From: Phycisphaerae bacterium
GTDB lineage: Bacteria > Planctomycetota > Phycisphaerae > Phycisphaerales > UBA1924
Direction of reading: 5' to 3'
DNA: 64,000 nucleotides
NCBI GenBank assembly: GCA_016873295.1
Contig: VGXM01000005.1
Span: forward strand, 45,877-109,876
Shown here: positions 15,482 to 24,307 of the stretch, piece by piece
Layout of the letters: each line of letters begins with the position of its first letter
How positions within the stretch are numbered: the stretch's first letter is position 1
Position numbers and translations under genes: made by a program
Notes under the pieces: generated by a model
What the model saw: the letters and a program-made list of their open reading frames with translations, nothing else
Told to the model about the DNA's origin: nothing
Database searches by the model: none

Positions 15482-16228
15482 CTACTTGCCGCCGGTCGCC
15501 GCCCCGGCCTTGGCGACGAAGCGGATCATGCCGGCGGCGTCGGACTCGATGAGGTCGAGCTCGCGCAGGGCGTTGAGGGCGGCCATCTGCTCGGCCCGCT
15601 TCTTGCTCTGCCCCCAGCACGAGGGGAACTGCCGTCCACCGATCTCGACGCAGATCTTGAAGCACTTGGCGTGGTCGGGGCCCTGCTCGTCGAGCACGCG
15701 GTAGAGGGGCGTTGTGCTCAGGTTCTGCTGGGCGTACTGCTGGAGGACGCTCTTGAAGTTCTGCTGGTGCCCGGACAGGGCGGCCTCCTCGATGAGGGCG
15801 TCGAGGTGGGGCTCGAGGAAGGCGCGGGCGGCGTCGAGCCCGCCGTCGAGGTAAACGGCGGCGATCACGGACTCGAGCACCGCCGCCGCCAGGGACGTGG
15901 GCGGCTCCCCGGAGTGACGCATGCCCTTGCCCAGGACCAGGAGGGTGTGGAGCCCGGTGGCCCGCGCGATGGTGGCGCAGGTGGCCCGCGACACGACCAT
16001 GGACTTGATCTTGGTCATGTCGCCCTCGAGCATGTCGGGGAAACGGCGGAAGACCCGCTCGCAGGCGATGAGCCCGAGCACGGAATCGCCCAGGAACTCG
16101 AGGCGCTCGTTGCTGGTCAGGCGGTCCTCGGTGACGGACGCGTGGGTCAGCGCCAGCGCCAGCAGGGCGCCGTCCTTGAAGCGGTGCCCGACCACCTTCT
16201 CGATCGTCTCGCGAACCGTTGGGTCCAT
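15482..16228 (-). CDS. rnc: Ribonuclease III
   Basis: RNase III cuts double-stranded RNA in rRNA and mRNA processing. The 248-residue product has the endonuclease domain with the signature NERLEFLGDSVLGL, downstream AAAVLESVIAAVYLDGG with the second catalytic acidic pair, and a C-terminal dsRNA-binding domain (about 170-240: NFKSVLQQYAQQ, PLYRVLDEQGPDHAKCFKI, GQSKKRAEQMAALNALREL). The ATG at 16228 has GGAG about 8 nt upstream; a longer frame exists but adds unconserved residues. It is divergent from rpmH. Confidence 0.95.
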   Translation of the reverse strand: MDPTVRETIEKVVGHRFKDGALLALALTHASVTEDRLTSNERLEFLGDSVLGLIACERVFRRFPDMLEGDMTKIKSMVVSRATCATIARATGLHTLLVLGKGMRHSGEPPTSLAAAVLESVIAAVYLDGGLDAARAFLEPHLDALIEEAALSGHQQNFKSVLQQYAQQNLSTTPLYRVLDEQGPDHAKCFKICVEIGGRQFPSCWGQSKKRAEQMAALNALRELDLIESDAAGMIRFVAKAGAATGGK

Positions 16229-16566
16229 CGCCGGCTCCGATCGCGAGCGCCGGGCGCTCGTGAACCATCGCCGCCGATGCGCCCCATCGTTCACGGACGG
16301 ATCGGCGGCCGCGATGGACACGGAAGCTCGGTGGCCGTGTCGGTCCGCCGGGTACGCCCCGACGCCCACGGCCCGCGAGCCACCGCGTCCATGCCCGGCG
16401 CGGCGGGGCGACCGCCGCTCCGGACCACGCGATTATCGTCGAAACGACGGCGCGATCCAAGCCCAACTTGGGGTTGGGAAGGCGCTGGCCCGCGATCGCC
16501 GCCCGACCTATCGTTGAGGCCCTCGGGCTCCCTAGCGAGACCCGAACGCGATCAGGGAGCCGGTGC
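16229..16566. other. 338-bp divergent intergenic region rnc-rpmH
   Basis: No coding frame is convincing here. The TATCGT hexamer near 16510 is a possible rpmH promoter, leaving a leader of roughly 50 nt. The stretch from 16463 has a small inverted repeat (CCCAAC...GTTGGG). No rnpA, dnaA or known small RNA was recognised. Confidence 0.35.
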
Positions 16567-16710
16567 ATGCACTATCCGCACAAGGTCAGCAACCGCCGCC
16601 GCAAGCGTGCCCTGGGGTTCCGGGCCCGCATGAAGACCCGGAACGGGCGCAAGATGCTGAACCGCAAGCGCCGCGTGGGGCGGTCGCTCAACGTCGCCGA
16701 CAAGCGCTGA
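16567..16710 (+). CDS. rpmH: 50S ribosomal protein bL34
   Basis: The 47-residue product MHYPHKVSNRRRKRALGFRA...MKTRNGRKMLNRKRRVGR is a typical bL34, very basic and folded inside the large ribosomal subunit. AGGGAG lies about 9 nt before the ATG. In many bacteria rpmH is followed by rnpA and yidC near the origin; here it is alone, beside rnc, and its last 23 bp overlap the convergent hypothetical gene. No dnaA boxes or rnpA were seen nearby. Confidence 0.95.
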   Translation: MHYPHKVSNRRRKRALGFRARMKTRNGRKMLNRKRRVGRSLNVADKR

Positions 16711-17119
16711 CGCCTCGGTCCTGGATCCGGGCCTCGAAGGCATACCCGTTGGGGACGCCGTAGTGCGCGCGGACGACGGTGTCGGCCGCGGATGCCATCG
16801 CCGCGCCGTCGGCGAGGGGGACGTCGTACAGCGCCGTCTCGACGCGCCGGGCACCGATCCTCGTGGCGAGGTCCACGCGCAGTTCGTCCAGAAGCGTGTT
16901 GAGCTGCCCCGCCTTGCCCTCGATGACCAGCGGCTCGCCGGAGGGGCGCCTGTGCCCGTTGACCGTCACGGTCACCCGCGCGACCTCGTTCAAGCGGGCC
17001 AGCATGGTGAACGCCTCTTCGAGCGCATCGGCGGGGGACGCGGACCGTTCGTCGGGGTCGATCTCGCGCCGATCCCCCGGTTCTGAACCGCGATCGAACA
17101 GCTTGCCGAAGAGAGGCAT
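16688..17119 (-). CDS. Hypothetical protein, 143 aa
   Basis: No family was recognised. The product starts MPLFGKLFDRG, has an acidic/arginine linker (about 10-30), a helix ADALEEAFTMLARLNEV, then strand-rich sequence VTVTVNGHRRPSGEPLVIEG and GARRVETALYDVPLADGAA. There is no signal peptide or membrane segment. Its ATG is only 5 bp from the ATG of the divergent MFS gene, and its 3' end overlaps rpmH. Either start may be misplaced; MLARLNEV (Met 39) is an alternative. Confidence 0.5.
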   Translation of the reverse strand: MPLFGKLFDRGSEPGDRREIDPDERSASPADALEEAFTMLARLNEVARVTVTVNGHRRPSGEPLVIEGKAGQLNTLLDELRVDLATRIGARRVETALYDVPLADGAAMASAADTVVRAHYGVPNGYAFEARIQDRGVSACRRR

Positions 17120-17124
17120 GCCCG

Positions 17125-18459
17125 ATGGTCCCCCGGGAGCGCCCCCTGCTCAAGCGGCTCAACCCATTCGCCCGCCTCCCCAACCCGAGGGCCGTCTGGG
17201 CCTGGGGCATGTACGACCTGGCCAACCAGTCGTTCCAACTGCTCATCAACACGCTGCTCTTCGCGGTCTTCGTGCAGAACGTCGTGTTCGCCGACCCGGC
17301 GTCGGGCAAGCGCGGCTGGTCGTACATGGTCGCCGCCTCCATGATCCTGGTCATCGTCCTCTCCCCCGTGCTGGGCGCCATGGCGGACCAGCGGGCGTGG
17401 AAGCGCGAGCTGCTGCTGACCACCGGCTTCGTGTGCGCCGCCCTCACCGTGGGGCTGGCGGTGCTCCAGCCCGGATGGGTCTGGGTCGCGGCGGCCCTCT
17501 ACGTCGTCGCTGCCCTCGCCTGCGGGTTGGGCGAGAACTTCCTGGGCTCCTTCCTCCCCGAGATCTCCACCCCCGCCAACGTCGGCTTCGTGTCCGCCCT
17601 GGGGTGGACGATGAGTTACGTCGGAGCCCTGATGCTGCTGGGGATCACGGCGATCTTCGCGTTCGTGCTCGGGCGCGACGACGTGTCGCAGATGCGCCCC
17701 ATGTTCGTGCTCGCGGGCCTCTGGTTCCTGGCGGGCATGGCGCCCGCCTTGCTCTTCCTGCGCGAGAAGGCGACGCCCCGCCCCAGCGCCCGCGGCGTGC
17801 CCGTCGTCCTGGGGGCCCTGCGCCGCCTGCTCGCCAGCGCCGCCCAGACGGCCCGCTTCAGGCACCTCTTCCGCTTCCTCCTCATCTTCTTCGTCTACAG
17901 CATGGGCACCAAGATCGTGATCGTGTTCCTGGGGATCATCGGCGACCGCATGGGCTTCGGGCTCAAGCAGCTCGTGCTCTTCGCCCTGCTGCTGGCGCTC
18001 ACCGCGGGCGTGGCCTCGGCGCTCGCCGCGCGGTTCCAGGACCGGTTCGGGCACCGACGCACCATCCGCGTCTTCCTCGCCCTGTGGGCCCTGGCGACGG
18101 CGTCGCTGGCGACGGCCCACCAGGTGGGCGCCCCGGCGTGGATGACCTGGGGCATCGCCGGCGCCATCGGGCTGGGACTGGGCGGCATCGGCACCTCCAG
18201 CCGGGCGATGGTCGGGCTCTTCACGCCGGAGCACCGGGCGGCGGAGTTCTTCGGCGTGTGGGGCACGATCGACAAGCTGGCGCTGGTGGTGGGCGCGTTG
18301 CTCTTCGGCGCGGTGCCCATGGGCGCGGGGCTGTACATGGTGTCGGGCTTCTTCGTCGCGGGGCTCGTGCTCATGGGGCTGGTGGACGAGCGGGGCGGGG
18401 CCCGCGCCGCCGCCGAATCGATCGCGAATCACGACCATCGGACACCCCGTCCCGCCTAG
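17125..18459 (+). CDS. MFS transporter, UMF1/Atg22-like
   Basis: The 444-residue protein has about twelve membrane helices. The first helix region [22 protein letters not shown] is the YDxANxxF signature of the UMF1 (Atg22-like) group of the major facilitator superfamily. Other signs are [15 protein letters not shown] after helix 2, [15 protein letters not shown], and [22 protein letters not shown], typical of this group. Substrates in bacteria are unknown. The trpB gene starts 10 nt after its stop, so the two may share regulation, although trpB has its own -10-like hexamer on this stop codon. Confidence 0.85.
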   Translation: MVPRERPLLKRLNPFARLPNPRAVWAWGMYDLANQSFQLLINTLLFAVFVQNVVFADPASGKRGWSYMVAASMILVIVLSPVLGAMADQRAWKRELLLTTGFVCAALTVGLAVLQPGWVWVAAALYVVAALACGLGENFLGSFLPEISTPANVGFVSALGWTMSYVGALMLLGITAIFAFVLGRDDVSQMRPMFVLAGLWFLAGMAPALLFLREKATPRPSARGVPVVLGALRRLLASAAQTARFRHLFRFLLIFFVYSMGTKIVIVFLGIIGDRMGFGLKQLVLFALLLALTAGVASALAARFQDRFGHRRTIRVFLALWALATASLATAHQVGAPAWMTWGIAGAIGLGLGGIGTSSRAMVGLFTPEHRAAEFFGVWGTIDKLALVVGALLFGAVPMGAGLYMVSGFFVAGLVLMGLVDERGGARAAAESIANHDHRTPRPA

Positions 18460-18462
18460 GCT
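18457..18462 (+). promoter_or_regulatory. -10 hexamer of trpB
   Basis: TAGGCT overlaps the stop codon of the MFS gene and ends 7 nt before the trpB ATG. There is no Shine-Dalgarno site, so a leaderless trpB message is predicted. Confidence 0.35.
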
Positions 18463-18469
18463 CTCCCGC

Positions 18470-19990
18470 ATGGATCCAGCGGCCCCGCAGCCCGGTCAGC
18501 CCCGTCCCCCGCAGGGTCAGCAGGGCGGGCCACCGCGCCCCAAGCAGGGCGGGCCCCCGCGCCCGCCCGAGCAGCGCGGGCCCCGCCCGCAGCCGCCCAG
18601 GGATCAGGGCCCGCGCCGGGAGGGCCAGCGACCGCCGCAGGGTCCCCGTCGCGACGCCCCGCGCCCGCCCCCGCCGCCCCAGATCCCCAACTCGTCGGCG
18701 GAGACCAACCGCCCGGCCCACTTCACGACGCGCCCGCCCCCGCCGCCCGAGTCGCTGCTCTCGGGCGTGCCCGACGAGCGGGGGCGGTTCGGGCAGTTCG
18801 GCGGGGCGTTCGTGCCGGAGACGCTGGTCGCGGCGCTCCGGCAGCTTGAGCAGGAATACGAGCGGGCCTGCGACGATACGCGGTTCTGGGAGCGGCTGCG
18901 GGAGCTCTTCCGCGTGTTCGTGGGGAGGGCCACGCCGCTGTACCTCGCCGAGCGCCTGACGCGCCACGCGGCGTCGCGCTCGCCCCGCGGCGCCGCCGCA
19001 CGGATCTGGCTCAAGCGCGAGGACCTGGCCCACACCGGCGCCCACAAGATCAACAACACCATGGGGCAGGCCCTGCTGGCGCGGCGGATGGGCAAGAAGC
19101 GGATCATCGCGGAGACGGGGGCGGGGCAGCACGGCGTGGCGACGGCGTCGGCGTGCGCCCATCTCGACCTGGCCTGCGAGGTCTACATGGGGGCGGAGGA
19201 TGTCCGCCGGCAGCACCTCAACGTCACGCGCATGCGGATCCTGGGCGCCAAGGTGGTCGAGGTGCACGCCGGAAGCCGCACGCTCAAGGACGCCACCAAC
19301 GAGGCGCTTCGGGACTGGATGGCCAGCGTCGAGCACACGCACTACATCATCGGGTCGGTGGTGGGCCCCCACCCGTTCCCCATGATCGTGCGCGACTTCC
19401 AGTCGATCATCGGGCGCGAGACCATGTCCCAGTGCCTCCGGTCGCTGGGCCGGATGCCGGACTGCATCATGGCGTGCGTGGGGGGCGGGTCCAACGCCGC
19501 GGGCATGTTCTATCCCTTCGTCGACGAGGAGAGGGTCGAGCTGGTCGGTGTCGAGGCGGGCGGGCGCTCGGCGCGGGCGGGCGAGCACGCGGCCACGCTC
19601 ACCCACGGCACGCCCGGCGTGCTGCACGGGTCGCTGAGCGTGGTGCTCCAGGACGAGTTCGGGCAGACGGCGCCGGTCCACTCGTGCTCGGCGGGGCTGG
19701 ACTACCCCGGGGTCGGCCCGGAGCACGCCTACTGGAAGGACAAGGGACGCGTCACCTACACCAGCGTGACCGACGACGAGGCCCTCGACGCGTTCACGCT
19801 GCTGGCCCGCACCGAGGGGATCATCCCCGCCCTGGAGTCGGCCCACGCCATCGCCGAGGCCGTGCGCCGGGCCGCGACGATGGACGCCGACAAGGACGTG
19901 GTCGTCTGCCTCTCGGGCCGCGGGGACAAGGACGTGGACGAGGCCGCCCGCCTTCTGGCCCTGCGCGACCCGGGGCTCAGAGGAGATTGA
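18470..19990 (+). CDS. trpB: Tryptophan synthase beta chain with long disordered N-terminal extension
   Basis: TrpB condenses indole with serine to tryptophan using PLP. The catalytic part (about residue 100 on) is complete: [31 protein letters not shown] with the PLP Lys at about 193, [12 protein letters not shown], the phosphate loop [10 protein letters not shown], and [16 protein letters not shown]. The total of 506 residues exceeds the usual 390-410 because of about 95 N-terminal residues made almost only of Pro, Gln, Gly and Arg. The ATG at 18470 begins 10 nt after the MFS stop. A GTG at 18767 (VPDERGRFG) would give a normal-length enzyme, but it has no ribosome site. No trpA is adjacent. 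Confidence 0.93.
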   Translation: MDPAAPQPGQPRPPQGQQGGPPRPKQGGPPRPPEQRGPRPQPPRDQGPRREGQRPPQGPRRDAPRPPPPPQIPNSSAETNRPAHFTTRPPPPPESLLSGVPDERGRFGQFGGAFVPETLVAALRQLEQEYERACDDTRFWERLRELFRVFVGRATPLYLAERLTRHAASRSPRGAAARIWLKREDLAHTGAHKINNTMGQALLARRMGKKRIIAETGAGQHGVATASACAHLDLACEVYMGAEDVRRQHLNVTRMRILGAKVVEVHAGSRTLKDATNEALRDWMASVEHTHYIIGSVVGPHPFPMIVRDFQSIIGRETMSQCLRSLGRMPDCIMACVGGGSNAAGMFYPFVDEERVELVGVEAGGRSARAGEHAATLTHGTPGVLHGSLSVVLQDEFGQTAPVHSCSAGLDYPGVGPEHAYWKDKGRVTYTSVTDDEALDAFTLLARTEGIIPALESAHAIAEAVRRAATMDADKDVVVCLSGRGDKDVDEAARLLALRDPGLRGD

Positions 19991-20126
19991 GACGGGCGGC
20001 GCGATCCACGGGGCGAATGGCGCGGAGAAGCACGGACGCGGGTTGGACCCGCGTCGGCAACCGCGCCGATCATTGGGGAGGGCCGGCGCCGCCTAGGCCG
20101 CCCGGCCCCGGAACGGAGTCGCCCGC

Positions 20127-22082
20127 GTGCGGAGGGCCCGAACAGCATGGAGGCTCGCGGTGGTCTGCGGCCTGGTCGTCGCGCCCGGCCTCCGCGCCCA
20201 GCCCGCCGTCGACGTGCTGCCGTCGGCGCCCGCCGAGCTGAGCGCGTACCTGCTCGCCAACGGCAAGCCGGGGGATCGCCTCGCCGCCGCCGCCGACCGC
20301 CTGCTGGCGTCCGCCGACCAGCGTCCGGGGCGGGAGGCGATCGTGGGCGTGCTGACGGACCCCCGGACGGAATCGGCGGGGAGGGCGTCGCTGGTGTCGC
20401 GGATCGCGGAGGCGGCCGAAGCGCCCGCGTGGTTGGGCAGCCCGTTGATCTCGCTGGCGGCGCGGGTGCCACCCGAACAGGTCGCGTCCGTGGTCATGGC
20501 CCTGTCGAGCGTCCGGACGCGGGGCTCGGCGCGGGCGATCCTGGGCTACGCCAGGCCGGAACTGGCGCCCGATCTCCGCCGCGCCGCCTTTGCCGCGCTG
20601 GCCCGCCTGTCGGGGCGTGATGACCTGGGCGACAGCCTGACGGCGTGGCAGACCTGGCTCGACGGCTGCGAGTCGATGACCGACGGGCAGTGGCGCTCGA
20701 TGCTGGTGACCGCGCTGGCGCGGCGTGCGGACGAGACCGAGTCGCGCCGCCGAGCCGCCCTCGACCAACTGCTCGACGCGCTGCGCCGACTGCACTTGGC
20801 GACCCCCGCCGACGGGCGTGCCGCCCTCCTGGCCTCTTTCCTCCGCAGCCCCCAGGGCGAGGTCCGCGCCCTGGGGTCCGAACTGGTGCTGCGCGAACTG
20901 GCCAACGGCACCCGCCTGAACGGGCCGACCCTGGAGGCCTGCTTCGACCTGCTCGCCAGCCCAGACGTCGCCATCCGGCGCCAGGCCGCGTCGCTGCTGG
21001 CACGGCTGGCGCCGCCCGAGTCCAACGACCGCATCATCGCCATTCTGCGCACGGAGGGCGACCCGGGGGTCGCCGCGTCGCTCCTGGACGCGGCGGCCCG
21101 GACGCCCCAGCGCGGGCTGATCGGCCCGGTGATCCGCTGGCTGTCGAGCGCGACGCCCACGGCCCGTGCCGCCGCCGAGGCCGCGTGGAGCCTGCAGCGC
21201 GCGGGGCTGCTCCCCCCCGGGCCCGACCTGGACCGGGTGCTCCACGAGGCCAGGCGCCTGGCGGGGATGCAGCCGTCGCCCGGCGTGAGCTTCCTTCTGG
21301 CCGCCGCCGGCGACGACGACGACCTGGTGACCATCGCGGGGCTCCTCGGTTCGTCCGACCCGGCGATCCGCCTGGCGGCCGCCGAGGCCTTGGCGCCTTC
21401 CGAGCACCTCCTCGACCGCGTGGTCGCCGCGGCCCGCTCGGACCCGAACCTGCTCGAGACCGCGTCGAGAGGGATCGCGCTGCGGGGGGCCACCTCGGCG
21501 GACTTCCTGGCGATGGCGACGTTCGACTCGCCCTCCCCGGACGTCCGGCGGCGGGCGCTGGCCCGCCTGGCCCGCTCGATGCAGGCGACGGAGGTCATGC
21601 ACGCGGTCGAACGCCTCGACGATCCGACGCTGCGCGAACTGCTGCTGAGCTCGCTCCCGCACGAGGGGCGGGTCCTGTCGGAGCAGGGCGACCAGGCCCA
21701 GCGCCGCGCCCTGGCGGCCGGGCTGGTGGACCTGGCCCGCCTGCGGCTCGAACGGGCCCAGCACGCCGAGGCCCTGAGCGCGATCAACGCGCTGCCCGGG
21801 ATCGAGGGCGACGCCGACGCCGCGGAGGTGCGACGGATCCGCTTCGCGTCGCTGGTCGCGCTCAACCGTCTGGACCTGGCCCAGGACCAGGGGGCCCCGC
21901 CGGACGCCTGGCTGGACGCGCTCGAGGAGTTCCTCGCGCTGCCCCACGCCGCGGCCATCGTGAACCGCATCGAGAGGGTCTTCGACGGCAGACTGACGGA
22001 GCAGCAAGCCGAGCGGCTCAAGTCGCTGGGCGCCCGCATCGGCCGCAGGGGCGCCGGCGTGCCGGGCGACGATCCGCCCTGA
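20127..22082 (+). CDS. Exported HEAT-repeat protein
   Basis: The 651-residue product has a signal peptide (WRLAVVCGLVVAPGLRAQ) and is otherwise helical, with repeated units of the form LxxPDVxIRRQAASLLARLA, SSDPAIRLAAAEALA and SPSPDVRRRALARLARS, which are HEAT/armadillo-like repeats. No catalytic motif is seen; it probably acts as an extracytoplasmic binding scaffold. The GTG start at 20127 has GGAG about 8 nt upstream. The zinc-ribbon membrane gene starts 1 nt after its stop and the MFS gene overlaps that by 4 bp, so the three form an operon. Confidence 0.75.
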   Translation: MRRARTAWRLAVVCGLVVAPGLRAQPAVDVLPSAPAELSAYLLANGKPGDRLAAAADRLLASADQRPGREAIVGVLTDPRTESAGRASLVSRIAEAAEAPAWLGSPLISLAARVPPEQVASVVMALSSVRTRGSARAILGYARPELAPDLRRAAFAALARLSGRDDLGDSLTAWQTWLDGCESMTDGQWRSMLVTALARRADETESRRRAALDQLLDALRRLHLATPADGRAALLASFLRSPQGEVRALGSELVLRELANGTRLNGPTLEACFDLLASPDVAIRRQAASLLARLAPPESNDRIIAILRTEGDPGVAASLLDAAARTPQRGLIGPVIRWLSSATPTARAAAEAAWSLQRAGLLPPGPDLDRVLHEARRLAGMQPSPGVSFLLAAAGDDDDLVTIAGLLGSSDPAIRLAAAEALAPSEHLLDRVVAAARSDPNLLETASRGIALRGATSADFLAMATFDSPSPDVRRRALARLARSMQATEVMHAVERLDDPTLRELLLSSLPHEGRVLSEQGDQAQRRALAAGLVDLARLRLERAQHAEALSAINALPGIEGDADAAEVRRIRFASLVALNRLDLAQDQGAPPDAWLDALEEFLALPHAAAIVNRIERVFDGRLTEQQAERLKSLGARIGRRGAGVPGDDPP

Positions 22083-22083
22083 C

Positions 22084-22827
22084 ATGCCCGCGCCGCCCGG
22101 ACCATCCGACCTGCTCTGCGAGGCCTGCGGCTATTCGCTCGAGGGCCTGCCCACCTCCGGCGCCTGTCCCGAGTGCGGGCGCGCCATCGCGCTCTCGCTC
22201 GCCGAGCGCCGCCCGGGCTCCGCCTGGCAGCGGCGCCCCTCGCTCGCCTCGTGGGTCCGGACCAACCTCGCCCTCGTCGCCGCTCCGCGCTCGGCGTGGG
22301 ACGGCGTCAGGATCGACCTCTACGCCGGGCCGCTGCTGCTGGCCAACGTTGGGGTCGGGGCGGTCGCGCTGGCGGCACTCCCCTGCGTCGTGTGTGCGCC
22401 CGGCACCCGGACCGCGGACCGCGCCCCGCTCCTGGCGGTGTTCCTGGTCGGCGTGCCCCTGGTGTCCGCGGCCCTGGTCGGGCTGACCGCGATCGAGTCC
22501 GCCGGCGCCCGCTTCTTCGCCCGCCGCCGAGGCTGGCGCGTCACGCCCGGGATCGCCGGGGTCATTGGCGCCCACGCCAGCGTGGGCTGGCTCCTGGCCG
22601 GGCTCATCGGGCTGGCCCTCGCCCTGCTCGCGCACCCGGCCGCCGCCCTCGCGGGCTGGCCCGGCGCCCGGGCGTCCGCGCTCGCGGCGTGTGCCGGCGT
22701 GCTCGTCGGCTTCCTGGTCTTCGAGTTCCTGGTCTACTTCGGCGTCCGCCGCCTGCGGTTTGCGAATCTGCCCCGCCCGCCTAGCATCGACGGACCGGCG
22801 CGGACGGAGCCCGTCGGCCCTCCATGA
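22084..22827 (+). CDS. Membrane protein with N-terminal zinc ribbon
   Basis: The 247-residue protein starts with a two-CxxC zinc ribbon (LCEACGYSLEGLPTSGACPECG) followed by about five hydrophobic segments (near 80-105, 120-140, 160-190, 200-225). This layout (ribbon LCxxCGYxLxGLP...CPECG plus Yip1-like membrane domain) is frequent in planctomycetes. It is translationally coupled: the start follows the HEAT gene stop by 1 nt and its own stop overlaps the MFS ATG. Function unknown. Confidence 0.75.
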   Translation: MPAPPGPSDLLCEACGYSLEGLPTSGACPECGRAIALSLAERRPGSAWQRRPSLASWVRTNLALVAAPRSAWDGVRIDLYAGPLLLANVGVGAVALAALPCVVCAPGTRTADRAPLLAVFLVGVPLVSAALVGLTAIESAGARFFARRRGWRVTPGIAGVIGAHASVGWLLAGLIGLALALLAHPAAALAGWPGARASALAACAGVLVGFLVFEFLVYFGVRRLRFANLPRPPSIDGPARTEPVGPP

Positions 22828-24194
22828 GCGACCCCACGGCGAACACGGACGCGCCTCCCGCTTCGCGCTGGGGCGTCCTCCGCCATCGGCATTACCGCAA
22901 CATCTGGACCGCCAGCTTCGCCTCCAACGTGGGCGGTTGGATGGAGATGGTCGCGGTGCAGTGGGTCATGGCCCAGGCGACGCTGGCGCCCGAGTGGGTG
23001 AACGCCGGCCGCCCCGGCGCTCCGATCATGATGGGCTACCTGGCGACGGCCCAGATGGCCCCCATCCTGCTCCTCGGGCTCCTGGGCGGCATGGTGGCCG
23101 ACCGCGTCGACCGCCGCGCCATGCTCATGAGCACTCAGGCGATGCTCATGCTCATCGCGGGGGCGCTGGCGGCGGCGGCGTGGCTCGACGCCCTCACGCC
23201 GACGATCCTCATCGTGCTCGGAGCGGCGAACGGGATCGCGCTGGCATTCAACATGCCGGCGTGGGGCGTGCTCACGCCCCGCCTGGTCCCCCGCGCCGAG
23301 CTCACGCGGGCCATCGTGCTCAACGGGCTCCAGTTCAACATGGCGCGGGTGGTGGGCCCGGCCCTGGCGGGCGTGATGCTGGCCTGGCTCGGCGCCGGCA
23401 CGCTGTTCGCCATCAACGCGGTGAGCTTCCTGGGCGTGATCTGGGCGGTCGGCCGCACGCCCCCCGCCCCCGCCCCGCCCCGCGAGTCGCTCAGCGCCCG
23501 GGCCGACCTGGCCCAGGCCATGCGGTTCACGCTCCGCACGCCCGGACCGCTGGCGCTCGTGCTCGCCATCTTCCTGTTCAGCATGCTGGCGACGCCGCTG
23601 CTGAGGCTCATGCCGATCATCGTGAGCGAGGTCTACGGGCGCGACGCCGACGCCTTCGGCATGCTCCTGGCGGTGATGGGCGCCGGGGCGGTGGCGGGGG
23701 CGCTGACCATCCGCTTCGTCCCCGCGTGGTACCCGCGGCACCACTTCATCCCGCTCTCGGTGGCCTTGGGTGGGCTCTCGCTCGCCGCGACCGTCGCCTC
23801 GCCCACGCTCGCGGGGGCCACGGTAGCCGTGTTCTTCTGCGGCGTGTTCTGGCTGTGGACCTTCAACACCTCCTTCGCCGCCCTCCAGTTGCTCGTCGAC
23901 GACCGCATGCGGGGCCGCGTCATGTCCATCACCAACGTGCTCTCGTTCGGCGCCACGCCCGTGGGCACGCTCCTGGCCGGGCTGATCGGCGAATGGGCCA
24001 GCGGGCGCAAGGGCGATGGCCCGGGCACCCAGATCGGCATGGCCGCCCTCGCCATCGCCCTGGCCCTCGCGGGGCTGGCCATGCTCACCTGGCGGACCCC
24101 CGAGGTCGACGGCTTGAAGCCCGGCGACCCCGGCTTTGACCGCCGACCGGGCCTGCTCCGGGGCCTCACCGCCGCCGCCCACCGCCAGCGCTGA
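22824..24194 (+). CDS. MFS transporter, EntS/MFS_3-like
   Basis: The 456-residue protein is an MFS transporter with about twelve helices. The start LRHRHYRNIWTASFASNVGGWMEMVAVQW and the loop LLGGMVADRVDRRAMLM after helix 2, plus NMARVVGPALAGVMLAWLG, place it with the EntS-type (MFS_3) exporters of siderophores and drugs. It overlaps the upstream gene by 4 bp (ATGA). The substrate cannot be told. Confidence 0.85.
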   Translation: MSDPTANTDAPPASRWGVLRHRHYRNIWTASFASNVGGWMEMVAVQWVMAQATLAPEWVNAGRPGAPIMMGYLATAQMAPILLLGLLGGMVADRVDRRAMLMSTQAMLMLIAGALAAAAWLDALTPTILIVLGAANGIALAFNMPAWGVLTPRLVPRAELTRAIVLNGLQFNMARVVGPALAGVMLAWLGAGTLFAINAVSFLGVIWAVGRTPPAPAPPRESLSARADLAQAMRFTLRTPGPLALVLAIFLFSMLATPLLRLMPIIVSEVYGRDADAFGMLLAVMGAGAVAGALTIRFVPAWYPRHHFIPLSVALGGLSLAATVASPTLAGATVAVFFCGVFWLWTFNTSFAALQLLVDDRMRGRVMSITNVLSFGATPVGTLLAGLIGEWASGRKGDGPGTQIGMAALAIALALAGLAMLTWRTPEVDGLKPGDPGFDRRPGLLRGLTAAAHRQR

Positions 24195-24206
24195 TCCGGG
24201 TCTCGG

Positions 24207-24280
24207 TGGCACCGGCCTCAGGCCGGTGGCTCCTGGTTCCCCTCGAATCCACGGCGCCGGCCAGAGGCCGGCCCCACCCG
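24207..24280. repeat. Tandem hairpins between MFS and ispG genes
   Basis: CACCGGCCT and AGGCCGGTG form an exact stem with a one-base centre, followed by a second stem GCCGGCC/GGCCGGC around AGA. The flanking GTGGCAC motif recalls the ends of the double-hairpin repeats elsewhere in the window. It may end the upstream transcript, though no T-tract follows. Confidence 0.4.
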
Positions 24281-24294
24281 GGCGACCGCCCACT

Positions 24295-24300
24295 TACCAT
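24295..24300 (+). promoter_or_regulatory. -10 hexamer of ispG
   Basis: TACCAT ends 7 nt before the ispG ATG; no Shine-Dalgarno site lies between, so a leaderless message is predicted. Confidence 0.35.
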
Positions 24301-24307
24301 CTCTCCG

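Noticed and set aside
16229..17130. Replication origin near rpmH
   Set aside because: No dnaA, dnaN, rnpA or cluster of DnaA boxes is visible; rpmH alone is not evidence.
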